DNA of 62,013 nt from Selenomonadaceae bacterium (GTDB lineage Bacteria > Bacillota > Negativicutes > Selenomonadales > Selenomonadaceae): the NCBI GenBank assembly GCA_022786545.1, contig JALFXV010000005.1, positions 1 through 62,013 on the forward strand. Reading direction: 5' to 3'. Of this stretch, positions 33,274 through 42,616 are shown in pieces (position 1 is the first letter of the stretch; every line of letters begins with the position of its first letter). The notes beneath the pieces were generated by a model. That model made no database searches. It was given only the letters and a program-made list of their open reading frames with translations, and was not told the origin of the DNA. The position numbers and the translations under genes were made by a program.

Positions 33274-34965
33274 TTACGCTTCAAGGGCAGTAAAATACTG
33301 CAAATTTACTTTTTTCAGGGCAGTATCCGCAATATTCACGCAGTTGTTGCCCATGCGGTCAATAATATGCAGCAGCTTGTTGTACGGCACAGTCAGGTTG
33401 GCAGCGCACTTGCCCTTGCTGACACGGGACATGTGAGCCTTGCGCATGGAGATATCCAGGTCGCGAATCAAAATCTTCTTCTTGAAAATGGCCTTTACAT
33501 CTTCCTTGCTGCCGGTCTCCATGACACTGAGGGCATTGTGGTACATTTCCTCCACCAGCTGCAGGCTTTTTTCCAAATCCTTCCTGGCTTCCTTGGAGAA
33601 CTTATAATTTTTGTCTATCTTCTCCTGCACAGCCCGTGCCGCATCACCGCAGAGGATGGCAAGCCTGTCCACATCGCTCAGCACATACATGAGCCCTGCC
33701 GTCTGGGTTGCCTGTTCCTCTGTCAGCACACCGGCTGAGAACAGGTCTGCCAGGTACTCCGTAATCCTCTCATGCAAATTTCTGGCAGCCGCCTCCTGCT
33801 CATAGATACCGGCCAGCAGACCGGCATCGTCCTTTTTCACAAGCTCCCTGGTATTGCCAATCAGCCCCTGTACAATTTCACTGCAATGCATGACTTCCTT
33901 GGCCACCAGCTGCAAGGCAGCAGATGGCTGGCTGATGAGATTGCTGTCCAGATACTGCGGCTCCATAGGATTCTCGGAGACCTTTGCCTCCCCCTCCGGC
34001 ACAATTCGCATGACGATAGGCACCATTACCTTGTTAATCAGGCCCACCCAGACACAGGTCATGGTGATATTGAAAATCGTGTGGGCATTGGCAATCTGCC
34101 GGGAGATGACCTCCACCTCCGGCCCGGATGGAGAAATGCTCTGAATAAATGCCGCATAAGGATTTACAAACCAGATAAACAGCAGGCAGCCGGAAATATT
34201 GAACACGCAATGAGCCACTGCCGTCCGCTTGGCATTCTTCGACTGTCCCACGGCGGCAAACAAGGCGGTGATGGTAGTACCAATATTATCACCCAGCAGC
34301 ACAGGGATAGCCCCTGCCAGCCCCAGGATACTGGTTACGCCATCCGGGCCTGCCTGTACCGCAAAATTCTGTAGCACCGCAATGGTGGCACTACTGCTCT
34401 GCACCACCAAGGTCATCAGGGTACCTACCAGCACCCCCAGCACAGGAATATCGCTTACCTCCGCAATCATGTTGGTGAACACCGGGCTGTAGGCCAGCGG
34501 CTTCATCACATGCCCCATGGTCTCAATTCCCAAGAACAAGAGACCAAAGGCAAAAATCGTCTGACCGATATTCTTGACCTTTTCCGACTTGCTGACAAAG
34601 GACATAGCAAAGCCCAAAAAGACAATCAGGTAGATATAATCGCTAATCTTAAAGGCGATAATCTGCGCCGTCATGGTGGTACCGATGTTGGCACCCAGTA
34701 TAATCGAAATCGCCTGGGGCAGGCTCATCAGCCCCGCGCTGACGAAGCCGATAGCCATAACCGTGGTGGCACTGCTGCTCTGCAGCACCGCCGTCGTAAG
34801 GGCACCTGCCAGCACACCCAGCAATGGGTTCCGCGTCAGCATCGCCAGGATGCTTTTCATTTTCTCCCCGGCAGCCTTTTGCAGGCATTCGCTCATCATA
34901 TTCATGCCGTAGATAAAGACTGCCAGTCCGCCCAGCAAACCAAATGCAATCTGCATTCCTTCCAT
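33274..34965 (-). CDS. Na+/phosphate cotransporter family protein (NptA/PhoU-domain fusion)
   Basis: This is a sodium-phosphate symporter of the inner membrane. Two inverted repeats each carry the QSSSAT signature (TTAVLQSSSATTVMAIGF; TLVVQSSSATIAVL), and there are eight or more helices in the first ~320 residues. The C-terminal ~220 residues are helical and PhoU-like (SAALQLVAKEVMHCSEIVQGL; LEKSLQLVEEMYHNALSVM). The start ATG is at 34963-34965 behind GGAGGAG. It follows the PstS-like gene by 38 bp on the same strand, giving a phosphate-linked pair without pstCAB. Confidence 0.92.
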   Translation of the reverse strand: MEGMQIAFGLLGGLAVFIYGMNMMSECLQKAAGEKMKSILAMLTRNPLLGVLAGALTTAVLQSSSATTVMAIGFVSAGLMSLPQAISIILGANIGTTMTAQIIAFKISDYIYLIVFLGFAMSFVSKSEKVKNIGQTIFAFGLLFLGIETMGHVMKPLAYSPVFTNMIAEVSDIPVLGVLVGTLMTLVVQSSSATIAVLQNFAVQAGPDGVTSILGLAGAIPVLLGDNIGTTITALFAAVGQSKNAKRTAVAHCVFNISGCLLFIWFVNPYAAFIQSISPSGPEVEVISRQIANAHTIFNITMTCVWVGLINKVMVPIVMRIVPEGEAKVSENPMEPQYLDSNLISQPSAALQLVAKEVMHCSEIVQGLIGNTRELVKKDDAGLLAGIYEQEAAARNLHERITEYLADLFSAGVLTEEQATQTAGLMYVLSDVDRLAILCGDAARAVQEKIDKNYKFSKEARKDLEKSLQLVEEMYHNALSVMETGSKEDVKAIFKKKILIRDLDISMRKAHMSRVSKGKCAANLTVPYNKLLHIIDRMGNNCVNIADTALKKVNLQYFTALEA

Positions 34966-35003
34966 TGTCTCTCCTCCATATAACATTCACAGTGGTATTG
35001 CCA

Positions 35004-35909
35004 TCATTTCCCGGAAAGCTCCTGCCAGCTGGCAAGCTCTCCCGTATAAATCCCCTTCAGCTGCTCAAGGGTGATATTGGTCAGGGGATTATCCTTGTTG
35101 ACAATCACCACAATATCATCACTGGCAATCAGCCGATAATTCAAAAGCTCCTTCTCATAGTCCTTCAGCTCCCGGGAAGCCATGCCGAAGCTGCACTCCC
35201 CCTGCATGGTCCTGGTCAGGCCATCGGATGAATTGGACGGCACCACGCTGACAGCAGCATGGGTATTGATGCGCCCATAGGCATCCGCCAGCTCCGACAT
35301 CAGCGGTGCTACTGATGTGGAGCCGATGATTTTCAGCTGCCCTGCCGCCTGATTGGACACGAACCTGTCCGCCTTGGCAACAGCCCCGAAGGATTTGCCC
35401 ACCAGCTCCTGGCCTGCCCCGGTGACATAGGTCAGGAAATCCTGCTCCAAATCACTCAGGCGGCCGCTGTAGGCCAGATAAAAAGACCGCCGCAGCGGAT
35501 AGCTTCCCTTGCCGGAAGCCACATCAAAGCCATTCACCGTAAGAATCTTCACATCAGCGGCAGAACGCACCGTACCGTAGGAGGCATAGCCGATAGCAGA
35601 AGCATCGCTTGCCACCTGGCGGACAACCGCATCCGCATTATCCGCTATAGCGGCATCCTCCCTGGTCATATCCGCTCCCTTGCCGCCACCGGCAAAGCCG
35701 GCCAGCTCCGCAAAGGTACTCCGGGTGCCAGAGCCATCCTCTCTGGAAATCACATTGATTTTGCCAAGCTTCTCAAGACCGGCTGCCTGTTCCTGACTCA
35801 GCTGCGCCCCGTCATTCCCTGCCGACATACCGCATCCGGCAAGGGACAAAGCAGCCACCAGCAGAAGCACCGCCAGCCATAGCCTGTTCCCCATCCTCTT
35901 AATCTGCAT
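35004..35909 (-). CDS. PstS-like phosphate-binding lipoprotein
   Basis: A lipoprotein signal is clear: hydrophobic 10-24, then lipobox SLAGC with Cys26 as lipid site. The fold is that of PstS-type phosphate binders, with two similar halves: GKINVISREDGSGTRSTFAEL and QLKIIGSTSVAPLMSELADAYG, plus VVPSNSSDGL and FGMASRELKDYE. The first half is atypical in carrying a GSGTRSTF loop like the C-terminal lobe, so the order of lobes looks permuted. No pst permease genes follow; the next gene is a Na/Pi symporter, which may receive or sense phosphate. Confidence 0.8.
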   Translation of the reverse strand: MQIKRMGNRLWLAVLLLVAALSLAGCGMSAGNDGAQLSQEQAAGLEKLGKINVISREDGSGTRSTFAELAGFAGGGKGADMTREDAAIADNADAVVRQVASDASAIGYASYGTVRSAADVKILTVNGFDVASGKGSYPLRRSFYLAYSGRLSDLEQDFLTYVTGAGQELVGKSFGAVAKADRFVSNQAAGQLKIIGSTSVAPLMSELADAYGRINTHAAVSVVPSNSSDGLTRTMQGECSFGMASRELKDYEKELLNYRLIASDDIVVIVNKDNPLTNITLEQLKGIYTGELASWQELSGK

Positions 35910-35990
35910 GAAATCCCTCCTGTCATAAATATGACTTTATCATACGATTTTTATGTAAAATCTCTTTGACAGGTTTTGTTAATTTTTTGT

Positions 35991-36054
35991 AAAAAAATAA
36001 GGTGCAGGCAACCTCCTGACACCGTTTATTTACACGTCAGTTATTGCCTGCACC
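35991..36054 (-). terminator. Terminator after the 36069 gene
   Basis: GGTGCAGGCAA (36001-36011) pairs with TTGCCTGCACC (36044-36054); the minus-strand transcript then reads TTATTTTTTT. Confidence 0.85.
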
Positions 36055-36068
36055 ATATATTCACATTC

Positions 36069-36833
36069 TCAATCCGCGTATTCCAAATCCATCACCAGGA
36101 CATGGCTATGAGCACCTGGAAAAAGTTCTGGGTACTCCACTAAAACATTAAGCGTTTCCTCTGCATCTATAGTACCTTCCTTAATGCCCTCCAAAATCAT
36201 CTCATTCCACTGGTCAGTGTCCTGATTGCCAACTATACCTGCCTGCTCATCTTCGCCCTCATAACAAAACTTAACCTTGTCTCCTGTGCGAAAAGGATGC
36301 GGCATCCAAAAAGGCTTGCCCTCAAAACTATTGACACAATATTCCAAGCTATTGATTTCTTTATCGGCATCATAGGTGAACCATGTCATTTGTGCTTCTG
36401 CATTGTAGCTGACACCGCCTATGACATTATCAGATTCATCCTCATCATCTTCGCCAGAATCAGCGGACAAAACAGACTCCCTTAAAATGCGAAATTTCTT
36501 TCCCAGTTTCCTGCCAGCTTCATAAGCTTCCTCAAAGGAAGGAAATTTACCAAATGGGACTTCCTTTGCATCCTCCACGGCAAATACAATACCAGCTTCC
36601 TGCCTGACCAGATTATCATAATCTTCCTTATCAGATGCCAGCCTGGCAGCAATACTCCGTTTCAAATTCTCATCCTGCGTTTTATCCGCCAGTTCCTGCA
36701 AAGAAGCATATTTTTCCGCCAGCGTTACCCGTGAGCAGTATATCAAGGTTGCAACAGCCTCATCAGGCAGGACAAAATTCAGCTTCTTGTGATATTCTTT
36801 CAGAGCCTTTGATTTCAGATAATCAATCATCAC
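36069..36833 (-). CDS. Hypothetical acidic cytoplasmic protein
   Basis: A 254-residue protein with no signal peptide or membrane helix. The first ~60 residues are helical (LKEYHKKLNFVLPDEAVATLIYCSRVTLAEKYASLQELADK). An acidic linker follows (SADSGEDDEDESDN), then a beta-rich C-terminal part (TGDKVKFCYEGEDEQAGIV, LVMDLEYAD) reminiscent of small immunity-type proteins, though I cannot name a family. The reading starts at GTG 36833 or the next codon, ATG 36830; AAGGGGG lies upstream of both. It is a single gene between two terminators. Confidence 0.65.
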   Translation of the reverse strand: MMIDYLKSKALKEYHKKLNFVLPDEAVATLIYCSRVTLAEKYASLQELADKTQDENLKRSIAARLASDKEDYDNLVRQEAGIVFAVEDAKEVPFGKFPSFEEAYEAGRKLGKKFRILRESVLSADSGEDDEDESDNVIGGVSYNAEAQMTWFTYDADKEINSLEYCVNSFEGKPFWMPHPFRTGDKVKFCYEGEDEQAGIVGNQDTDQWNEMILEGIKEGTIDAEETLNVLVEYPELFPGAHSHVLVMDLEYAD

Positions 36834-36877
36834 CGTTCCCCCTTATGTGAACAGAATTTTCCTCTATAAATTATATA

Positions 36878-36903
36878 CCCCCTCCCAAATCAATGGAAGG
36901 GGG
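36878..36903 (-). terminator. Hairpin after htpG (weak terminator)
   Basis: CCCCCTCC (36878-36885) pairs with GGAAGGGGG (36895-36903). On the minus strand only a T-poor TATATAATTT follows, so it is a weak terminator of htpG. Confidence 0.55.
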
Positions 36904-36950
36904 CATTTTATCTTATTTATCTTATTTATCTTATCTATATTATCTATATT
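36904..36950. repeat. TTATCTTAT/TATCTATAT short tandem repeats
   Basis: Units of TTATC TTAT and TATCTATAT fill the 47 bases between the htpG stop and the hairpin. Another 3'-end short array. Confidence 0.75.
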
Positions 36951-38906
36951 TTACTTCGCCATCATCTTGGCAATCTTGTTGGCGAAATCCACAGGGTTCT
37001 CAGGCATGATGCCCTCGATAATCAAGGCCTGGGTGTAGAGCAAATCGCAGTAATCCTTGAAGTCTGCATCGTCCTTGCCGTTGGCGTGGAGAATCTGCAG
37101 CTTGCTGAACAGGTCGTGCTTAGGATTGATTTCCAAAATCCGCTTTGCTTTGAACATAGGGTTGTCCATAGCGGCAAAGGTATGCTCCATAGAAAGGCTC
37201 GGCCCCATAGCATCAGCCACCAGGCACACGGCGCCGGACTTCAGGCGGGAGCTGATTTTAACCTCCGCAACCTTGTCCCCCAGCACTTCCTTGATATCCT
37301 TCACCAGATCGTCATTATTCTTGGCGATTTCCTCAGTCTCCTTCTTGGCCTCCTGGGACTCGGCATCATCCAAATCCAGATCACCGCGGCTGATGGACTG
37401 GAACTCCTTGTCGCCATAGGTACGGATGGTCTCGATGGCAAACTCGTCCACAGGGTCCAGCAGGTAGAGAACCTCAATCCCCTTCTCCTTTAGGAGCTCC
37501 ATCTGAGGCAGCTTCTCAATGGTGGCCTTATCAGTGCCTGTAGCATAATAAATCTTCTTCTGGCTCTCCGGCATGCGCTCCACGTACTCCTTGAGGGAAA
37601 CCTCCTTGCCCTCCTTGGAAGAAGCGAACAGCAGCAGCTCCTTCAGCTTGTCAATCACGTTGCTGCCGGTGTACATGCTGTTGTAAATGCCAATCTTCAG
37701 GGACTTGCCAAACTCCTGCCAGAACTTCTCGTACTTCTCACGGTCATTCTTCAACATGCGCTCCAAAGCCTTGAGGATGGTCTTTTCCAAATTCTTGCCG
37801 ATGGTCTTCAGCTCGCGGCTCTGCTGGAGAAGCTCACGGGAAATATTCAGGGACAAATCAGGAGAATCAACCAAACCCTTGACGAAACGCAGATAATCAG
37901 GCAGCAAATCCTTGCACTTGTCCATGATGAACACATGACGGGAGTAAAGCTGCACCCCCGGCTCGTAGTCAGTATGATACAGGTTGAACGGAGCCTTGGC
38001 AGGGATATACAGCAGCGAGGTATACTCTACGCCACCCTCAGCCTTGTTGTGGAAAACCTCCATGGGCTCCTCCCACTCATGGAACTGATTCTTGATGAAC
38101 TCAGTGTATTCTTCCTTGGTGATGTCATTCTTGCTCTTTGTCCACAGCGGCTGCATGGAGTTGAGGGTTTTCAGCTCAATCTTCTTGATTTTCTCCGCGC
38201 CCTCGATGATTTTTCCCTCATCGTCACGAGGCATCTCCTCGGTCTCAAAATTCATCTTGATTGGATAGCGCACATAATCAGAATACTTCTTTACCAGATT
38301 CTGGAGATTCCAGGTATCAGTAAAGTTTTCCTCCGCCTCATCCCCATAGAATTCCTTGCCGAGAGTAATAGTGATGGTAGTACCGCGGCTTTCCTTCTCG
38401 CAGTCCTCCAAAGTATAAGAACCGTCACCAGTGGATTCCCAGCGAACTGCCTCGCTGGTGCCTGCCTTGCGGGTAGTGATGGTCACCTTCTCTGCCACCA
38501 TGAAGGCAGAGTAGAAGCCTACGCCGAACTGGCCAATCATTTCCTTGTCAGTCAGCTCCGCATTGTTCTCCTTTGCCTTCTGCAACTGCTCAAGAAAGGC
38601 CTTGGTGCCTGACTTGGCAATAGTACCGATATTCTCTACTACCTCGTCCTTTGTCATGCCAATACCGTTATCGGAAATAGTCAGGGTATGGCTTTCCTTG
38701 TCAGGCACCAGGAAAATCTCATAGTCCTCGTTGCCCTCCAAAATATCCCGATTCTGCAAGGACTCAAAATGCAGCTTGTCAATAGCATCAGACGCATTGG
38801 AAATCAGCTCACGGAGAAAAATCTCGTGATTGGTATAAATGCTGTGAATCATCAGATTCAGCAGCTCTTTAGTCTCTGCCTGAAATTCATGGGTTGTCTT
38901 TGCCAT
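36951..38906 (-). CDS. htpG: Chaperone protein HtpG (Hsp90)
   Basis: An ATP-dependent dimeric chaperone of the cytoplasm. The N-terminal GHKL ATPase motifs are LRELISNASDAIDKL, TISDNGIGMT and GQFGVGFYSAF, with GTTITITLG. The middle domain runs LYIPAKAPFNLY through YSRHVFIMDKCKDLLPDYLRFVKGLVDSPDLSLNISRE. The C-terminal dimerisation domain ends near PENPVDFANKIAKMMAK. The 651 residues are full length. A CIRCE operator at 38961-38987 puts it under HrcA heat-shock control. Confidence 0.96.
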   Translation of the reverse strand: MAKTTHEFQAETKELLNLMIHSIYTNHEIFLRELISNASDAIDKLHFESLQNRDILEGNEDYEIFLVPDKESHTLTISDNGIGMTKDEVVENIGTIAKSGTKAFLEQLQKAKENNAELTDKEMIGQFGVGFYSAFMVAEKVTITTRKAGTSEAVRWESTGDGSYTLEDCEKESRGTTITITLGKEFYGDEAEENFTDTWNLQNLVKKYSDYVRYPIKMNFETEEMPRDDEGKIIEGAEKIKKIELKTLNSMQPLWTKSKNDITKEEYTEFIKNQFHEWEEPMEVFHNKAEGGVEYTSLLYIPAKAPFNLYHTDYEPGVQLYSRHVFIMDKCKDLLPDYLRFVKGLVDSPDLSLNISRELLQQSRELKTIGKNLEKTILKALERMLKNDREKYEKFWQEFGKSLKIGIYNSMYTGSNVIDKLKELLLFASSKEGKEVSLKEYVERMPESQKKIYYATGTDKATIEKLPQMELLKEKGIEVLYLLDPVDEFAIETIRTYGDKEFQSISRGDLDLDDAESQEAKKETEEIAKNNDDLVKDIKEVLGDKVAEVKISSRLKSGAVCLVADAMGPSLSMEHTFAAMDNPMFKAKRILEINPKHDLFSKLQILHANGKDDADFKDYCDLLYTQALIIEGIMPENPVDFANKIAKMMAK

Positions 38907-38949
38907 AAAAAATTATCTCCTTTTTATGTAAATTTACTTTAAACAAATT

Positions 38950-38987
38950 ATTATAGCCTGTTAGCACTCTAACAAGACGAGTGCCAA
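38950..38987 (-). promoter_or_regulatory. CIRCE operator and -10 box of htpG
   Basis: TTAGCACTC (38961-38969), nine bases, GAGTGCCAA (38979-38987): the CIRCE consensus with one mismatch in the right half. On the minus strand a TATAAT box (38955-38950) lies five bases past it. Binding of HrcA would block transcription of htpG. hrcA itself is not in the window. Confidence 0.9.
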
Positions 38988-39038
38988 GCTACAAAAAGTA
39001 TAATACATCAAAAAGTCAAAAAAATCAATAGGCAAACT

Positions 39039-39092
39039 AAAAAAACTGCCGCAGCCATCATGCAATACAAATACACATCATGGCTACGGCAG
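39039..39092 (-). terminator. Terminator after the 39147 gene
   Basis: CTGCCGCAGCCAT (39046-39058) pairs with ATGGCTACGGCAG (39080-39092), followed by seven T on the minus strand. Confidence 0.88.
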
Positions 39093-39120
39093 CATTATCA
39101 GCATTATCAGTATTATCAGC
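39093..39120. repeat. CATTATCAG short tandem repeat
   Basis: Three 9-base units (CATTATCAG, CATTATCAG, TATTATCAG) immediately beside the terminator stem, 3' of the secreted-protein gene. Confidence 0.8.
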
Positions 39121-39146
39121 ACTGTTATATCTATGTGCCTCTATAT

Positions 39147-39896
39147 TTATTTTTTATCCTTTTTCCCAGCATCAGCCTTTGCCTTGTCATAGCCGGAGGT
39201 CGGCCACTGCTGCAGGGTATAAAGCCCGGCATTCATGAATTCCTCCACATTCTTCTTGGTCAGGCCCTTTTCCTCAATCAGCCCCAGCACGAAATGTCCG
39301 CCGTACTGTCCAGGCACGAACAGCTTCATCATCTGGTTCTCAGCCACAGCCACGGAGTCCATCACCCCATCGCCATCACTGTCCACCTCAACCTCAGTTG
39401 CTGTAGGCCCGCAGATGCCATAGCGGCTGCCCTCAGCCTCGCTGCCATCATCGTTGCGGTTCGGAATCTCCACAATCTGGGCATAGGCCAGCCCGTAGGT
39501 AGCAGCAAAATTCTGCAAGAACGGCTTTGCCTCCTCCTCAGGCATAGTACCGATATTAGCAGGAATCACCTTGTCATCATAGCCATTGATGCAGATAATC
39601 CAGCCCTTCTTGATGTTGTCATAAGTACCGGCAAAGAGCATTACCTCCCCCTTGTCACCGGGATTATAGGCACTGGCAGGAATAATCTTCGGCTTGACCG
39701 GGCAGAGTATGCTGTAGCCATAGCGGGCACTGGTATGCTTGTAGGTGAACTCAATCTGTTCCTGCTGGGCCTGAGGGACCAGCTCTTCCCCTGCTGCCGC
39801 TTCCTCGGCGCCTGCCACCCCCGGCACAGCCCCAAACAGTGCTGATACCACGCACACGGACAATATTCCATTCAAAAAATACTTTTTTACATTCAT
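39147..39896 (-). CDS. Secreted hypothetical protein
   Basis: 249 residues with a cleavable signal peptide (MNVKKYFLNGILSVCVVSALFGAVPGVAGAEE; likely cut after AGA). The mature part has TSARYGYSILCPVKPKII, and an EVEVDSDGDGVMDSVAV stretch with an EF-like acidic loop. The end is Lys-rich (KAKADAGKKDKK). It resembles no family that I know. It may sit in the periplasm. It is a single gene with a terminator at 39039-39092. Confidence 0.75.
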   Translation of the reverse strand: MNVKKYFLNGILSVCVVSALFGAVPGVAGAEEAAAGEELVPQAQQEQIEFTYKHTSARYGYSILCPVKPKIIPASAYNPGDKGEVMLFAGTYDNIKKGWIICINGYDDKVIPANIGTMPEEEAKPFLQNFAATYGLAYAQIVEIPNRNDDGSEAEGSRYGICGPTATEVEVDSDGDGVMDSVAVAENQMMKLFVPGQYGGHFVLGLIEEKGLTKKNVEEFMNAGLYTLQQWPTSGYDKAKADAGKKDKK

Positions 39897-40069
39897 AAGA
39901 CAATCCTCCCCTTACTGAACTCCCACGAGCAAAATCGTGCGGTTCCTGGTCAATATCCATCAATATATATTTATGTAGCGATATATATGTTTATGTATTG
40001 ACGAGTATATTTATACAGTTTCTCCCTGAAAACTATCTGAGAAACAAGTTAAAATCAGATTAGAAAACC

Positions 40070-41398
40070 TTATTGCACCAGCTCGCCTACCAGATCCTCA
40101 GTAAAGCCCTGCAAAATCCGTACCTGCACCATATCGCCAACCTGGCTGGTCTTGTCATCCTCAATGTAAATGCTGTCATCCACATCATCCGCCTGACGAT
40201 AGGAACGGCCATAAGGCATTCCATCTTCTGTATGTCCTTCCACCAGCACGTCCAGCACCTGCCCCTCCAGCGCCTCATTCAGCTGCTGGGAAATCAGGCT
40301 CTGGGTAGCCTTCAAATCATGATAGCGGTCCTGCATGACCTCCTCAGGCACCTGCCCCGCCATCTCGGCTGCCGCCGTGTCCTCCTCCCGGGAATAAGTA
40401 AAAATCCCCACATGGTCAAACCGCTGCTGCTGCAAGAACTCCTTCAGCTCCTGATACTGGGCATCAGTCTCCCCCGGGAAGCCTACAATGAACGTAGAAC
40501 GGATAACCACCCCCGGAATCCGCTCCCGCAGCTTCTGCAAAAGAGCAGTCACCTCCGCCTTGGTATCCGGCCTGTGCATGGCCCGCAGGATTTCATCGTT
40601 GGCATGCTGCAAGGGAATATCCACATATTTCACCAGCTTTTCCTCGCTGGCAATCACCTCAATCAGCTCATCCGTAAAGAACTTAGGATAGCTGTACAGG
40701 GTACGCAGCCACTTGATGCCCTCAATCCGGCAGAGCTCCTTCAAAAGCCGCGCCAGGCTTGGCTTGCCATAGATATCATGGCCATAGTTGGTAGTATCCT
40801 GGGCAATCAGCACGATTTCCCGTACGCCCTTTGCCACCAGGGTCTCCACCTCCTGATGGATATCCTCAATAGTGCGGCTCCTGTACCTGCCCCTGATGAG
40901 GGGGATAGCGCAGAAAGCACAGCGGTTGTTGCACCCTTCGGCAATCTTCACATAGGCAGTATAGGACGGCGTAGTAGGAATCCGCGGCACGGAAGCATCA
41001 TAAATAATCTCATTTTCCCTGTTGATAACCACCCTGTTGCCAGCCAGCGTTTCCTCAATGGCCTCCATGATGCGATGCCAGGAGCCGGTACCGATAATGC
41101 CGTCAGCCTCTGGTAAATCATCCAGAAGCTCCTGCCCGTACCGCTGCCCCAGGCAGCCGGCAATAATCAGGGATTTGCACCTGCCCTTGCCCGGCTCCTT
41201 GTACTCCGCCATAGTAAGCACAGTAGTGATGGATTCCTCCTTGGCAGACTCAATAAAAGCACAGGTATTGACAATCAGCACATCCGCCTCCGCTGGCTCA
41301 TTCACCAGCTCGTATCCATTCTGCTGCAAAATCCCCAGCATAACCTCCGTATCCACCAGATTCTTGGAACAGCCCAGACTAATAAAACCTGCTTTCAA
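40070..41398 (-). CDS. rimO: Ribosomal protein S12 methylthiotransferase
   Basis: A radical-SAM enzyme that thiomethylates Asp89-equivalent of S12. The N-terminal UPF0004 domain binds one 4Fe-4S cluster through Cys of LGCSKN, NTCAF and IAGCLGQRYG. The radical-SAM motif is CNNRCAFC in AEGCNNRCAFCAIPLIRG. The C-terminal TRAM domain (VLDVLVEGHTEDGMPYGRS) contacts the substrate. RimO-type features include the FISLGCSKNLVDTE start. The start is TTG at 41396-41398 with GGAGG seven bases upstream; the nearby ATG is out of frame. Length 442, standard. Confidence 0.95.
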   Translation of the reverse strand: MKAGFISLGCSKNLVDTEVMLGILQQNGYELVNEPAEADVLIVNTCAFIESAKEESITTVLTMAEYKEPGKGRCKSLIIAGCLGQRYGQELLDDLPEADGIIGTGSWHRIMEAIEETLAGNRVVINRENEIIYDASVPRIPTTPSYTAYVKIAEGCNNRCAFCAIPLIRGRYRSRTIEDIHQEVETLVAKGVREIVLIAQDTTNYGHDIYGKPSLARLLKELCRIEGIKWLRTLYSYPKFFTDELIEVIASEEKLVKYVDIPLQHANDEILRAMHRPDTKAEVTALLQKLRERIPGVVIRSTFIVGFPGETDAQYQELKEFLQQQRFDHVGIFTYSREEDTAAAEMAGQVPEEVMQDRYHDLKATQSLISQQLNEALEGQVLDVLVEGHTEDGMPYGRSYRQADDVDDSIYIEDDKTSQVGDMVQVRILQGFTEDLVGELVQ

Positions 41399-41494
41399 TC
41401 CATATCCTCCTTCCCCGGCTGTGCCGGGTTATACACTCATTCATTCCTTTGCCAGCAATTTATTCATCTGCCAGCAATCAGCAGCTACCAGCAA

Positions 41495-42541
41495 CTAATT
41501 GCCGCCGCTGGCAAGACGCACCTGCTTTACCCACCTGTCCAAAAGCTCCTGCCGCTTTTCCTTGGGAAAATCCGCCAGCTGATTGAACAGCACAGGATTC
41601 CTCACCGCCAGCCGCTTGTAGGCAAGGGTAGCGGGATTAGTAGGCACAAAATAAAATTTATTGCTCTGCAGCACCAGCAGCGCCTCATCCGTCAGAAGCC
41701 AGTCGGAAAACTTCTTGGCCTGCTCCCCATGCGGGGCATGCAGCAGGATACCGGTGCCAATCAGGGTATAGGCCGTACCTTCCTCCGGCTGGATGATTTT
41801 CAGCGGATAACCATCATCTATATAGCGGAGCACCTCGCTCTGCACCGCCACCGTCAGGTCAACCTCCCCCATGCCTGCCATGCGGACAGGCGTGGACAGA
41901 TACTTGGCATACTGCACCACGTTAGGGTGGATTTTTTTCAGCAAATCCAGCGTTTCCTGCTCCCCAAATTGGGCAATCAGGAAAAAATACAGGTTGGCAG
42001 AACTGTCCGCCGCCAGAAAATCCGTAATCCCTATGCGCATGCCCTTTGCCTCCGACAAGTCACGCCACCCCAGGGGCAGACGGGCATTACGCTGCATATA
42101 ATCCCGGTTAATGCAGAAAACCACCGGGTCATACCAGGTTCCAATCCAAAAATCCCCGGCATCCTTGAGATTCCTGGCCACCGCATCACTGTGCTCGGAC
42201 AAATAAGGCACCAGCCAGCCCTGGCCTGCCGCCCGGCGCAGCAGCCTGCTATCCGCCAGGACCATATCCGCCTTGCCCGGCTCCCTGAGCCGCTGCTCCA
42301 GCTCCTGCTCAGACAAAGGCACGAAATTCACCTGTACCTTATGCAGCTTCTCATATTCTTCTGCCAGATAAGTCACATTTTCAGTCGGCAGTGTCGTGTA
42401 AACCGTAATCGCCCCCAGCAGCTTCCTGCCTCTGTCCCTGTCACTGCCTGTTCCCGATATATACATAGTACCGGTAATCACCAGCAGCATTATTACAAAG
42501 GAAACCACCAGCAAAACCGTATATCTCCGCATCAGCCTCAC
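41495..42541 (-). CDS. Orphan periplasmic ABC-type solute-binding protein (iron/phosphonate-type fold)
   Basis: 348 residues with an N-terminal anchor helix (about 7-29) without lipobox. It matches the Fbp/AfuA-like class 2 binding fold: AITVYTTLPTENVTYLAEEYEKLHKVQVNFVPL, ADMVLADSRLL, WIGTWYDPVVFCINRDYM, GMRIGITDFLAADSSANLYFFLIAQFG. The YxxxxxxxxY ferric ligand pattern of true Fbp is not evident. No permease or ATPase is nearby. It lies 71 bp before rimO and 75 bp after ftsZ with a terminator in between. Substrate unknown. Confidence 0.75.
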   Translation of the reverse strand: MRLMRRYTVLLVVSFVIMLLVITGTMYISGTGSDRDRGRKLLGAITVYTTLPTENVTYLAEEYEKLHKVQVNFVPLSEQELEQRLREPGKADMVLADSRLLRRAAGQGWLVPYLSEHSDAVARNLKDAGDFWIGTWYDPVVFCINRDYMQRNARLPLGWRDLSEAKGMRIGITDFLAADSSANLYFFLIAQFGEQETLDLLKKIHPNVVQYAKYLSTPVRMAGMGEVDLTVAVQSEVLRYIDDGYPLKIIQPEEGTAYTLIGTGILLHAPHGEQAKKFSDWLLTDEALLVLQSNKFYFVPTNPATLAYKRLAVRNPVLFNQLADFPKEKRQELLDRWVKQVRLASGGN

Positions 42542-42560
42542 CTCAATCCAAAAGCCTTTT

Positions 42561-42592
42561 AAAAGAAAATCCTGTAGGCACCCCTACAGGAT
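42561..42592 (-). terminator. Terminator after ftsZ
   Basis: ATCCTGTAGG (42569-42578) pairs with CCTACAGGAT (42583-42592); on the minus strand TTTTCTTTT follows. Confidence 0.88.
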
Positions 42593-42616
42593 CTTCAGAT
42601 TGCTCAAAGTAATGAA

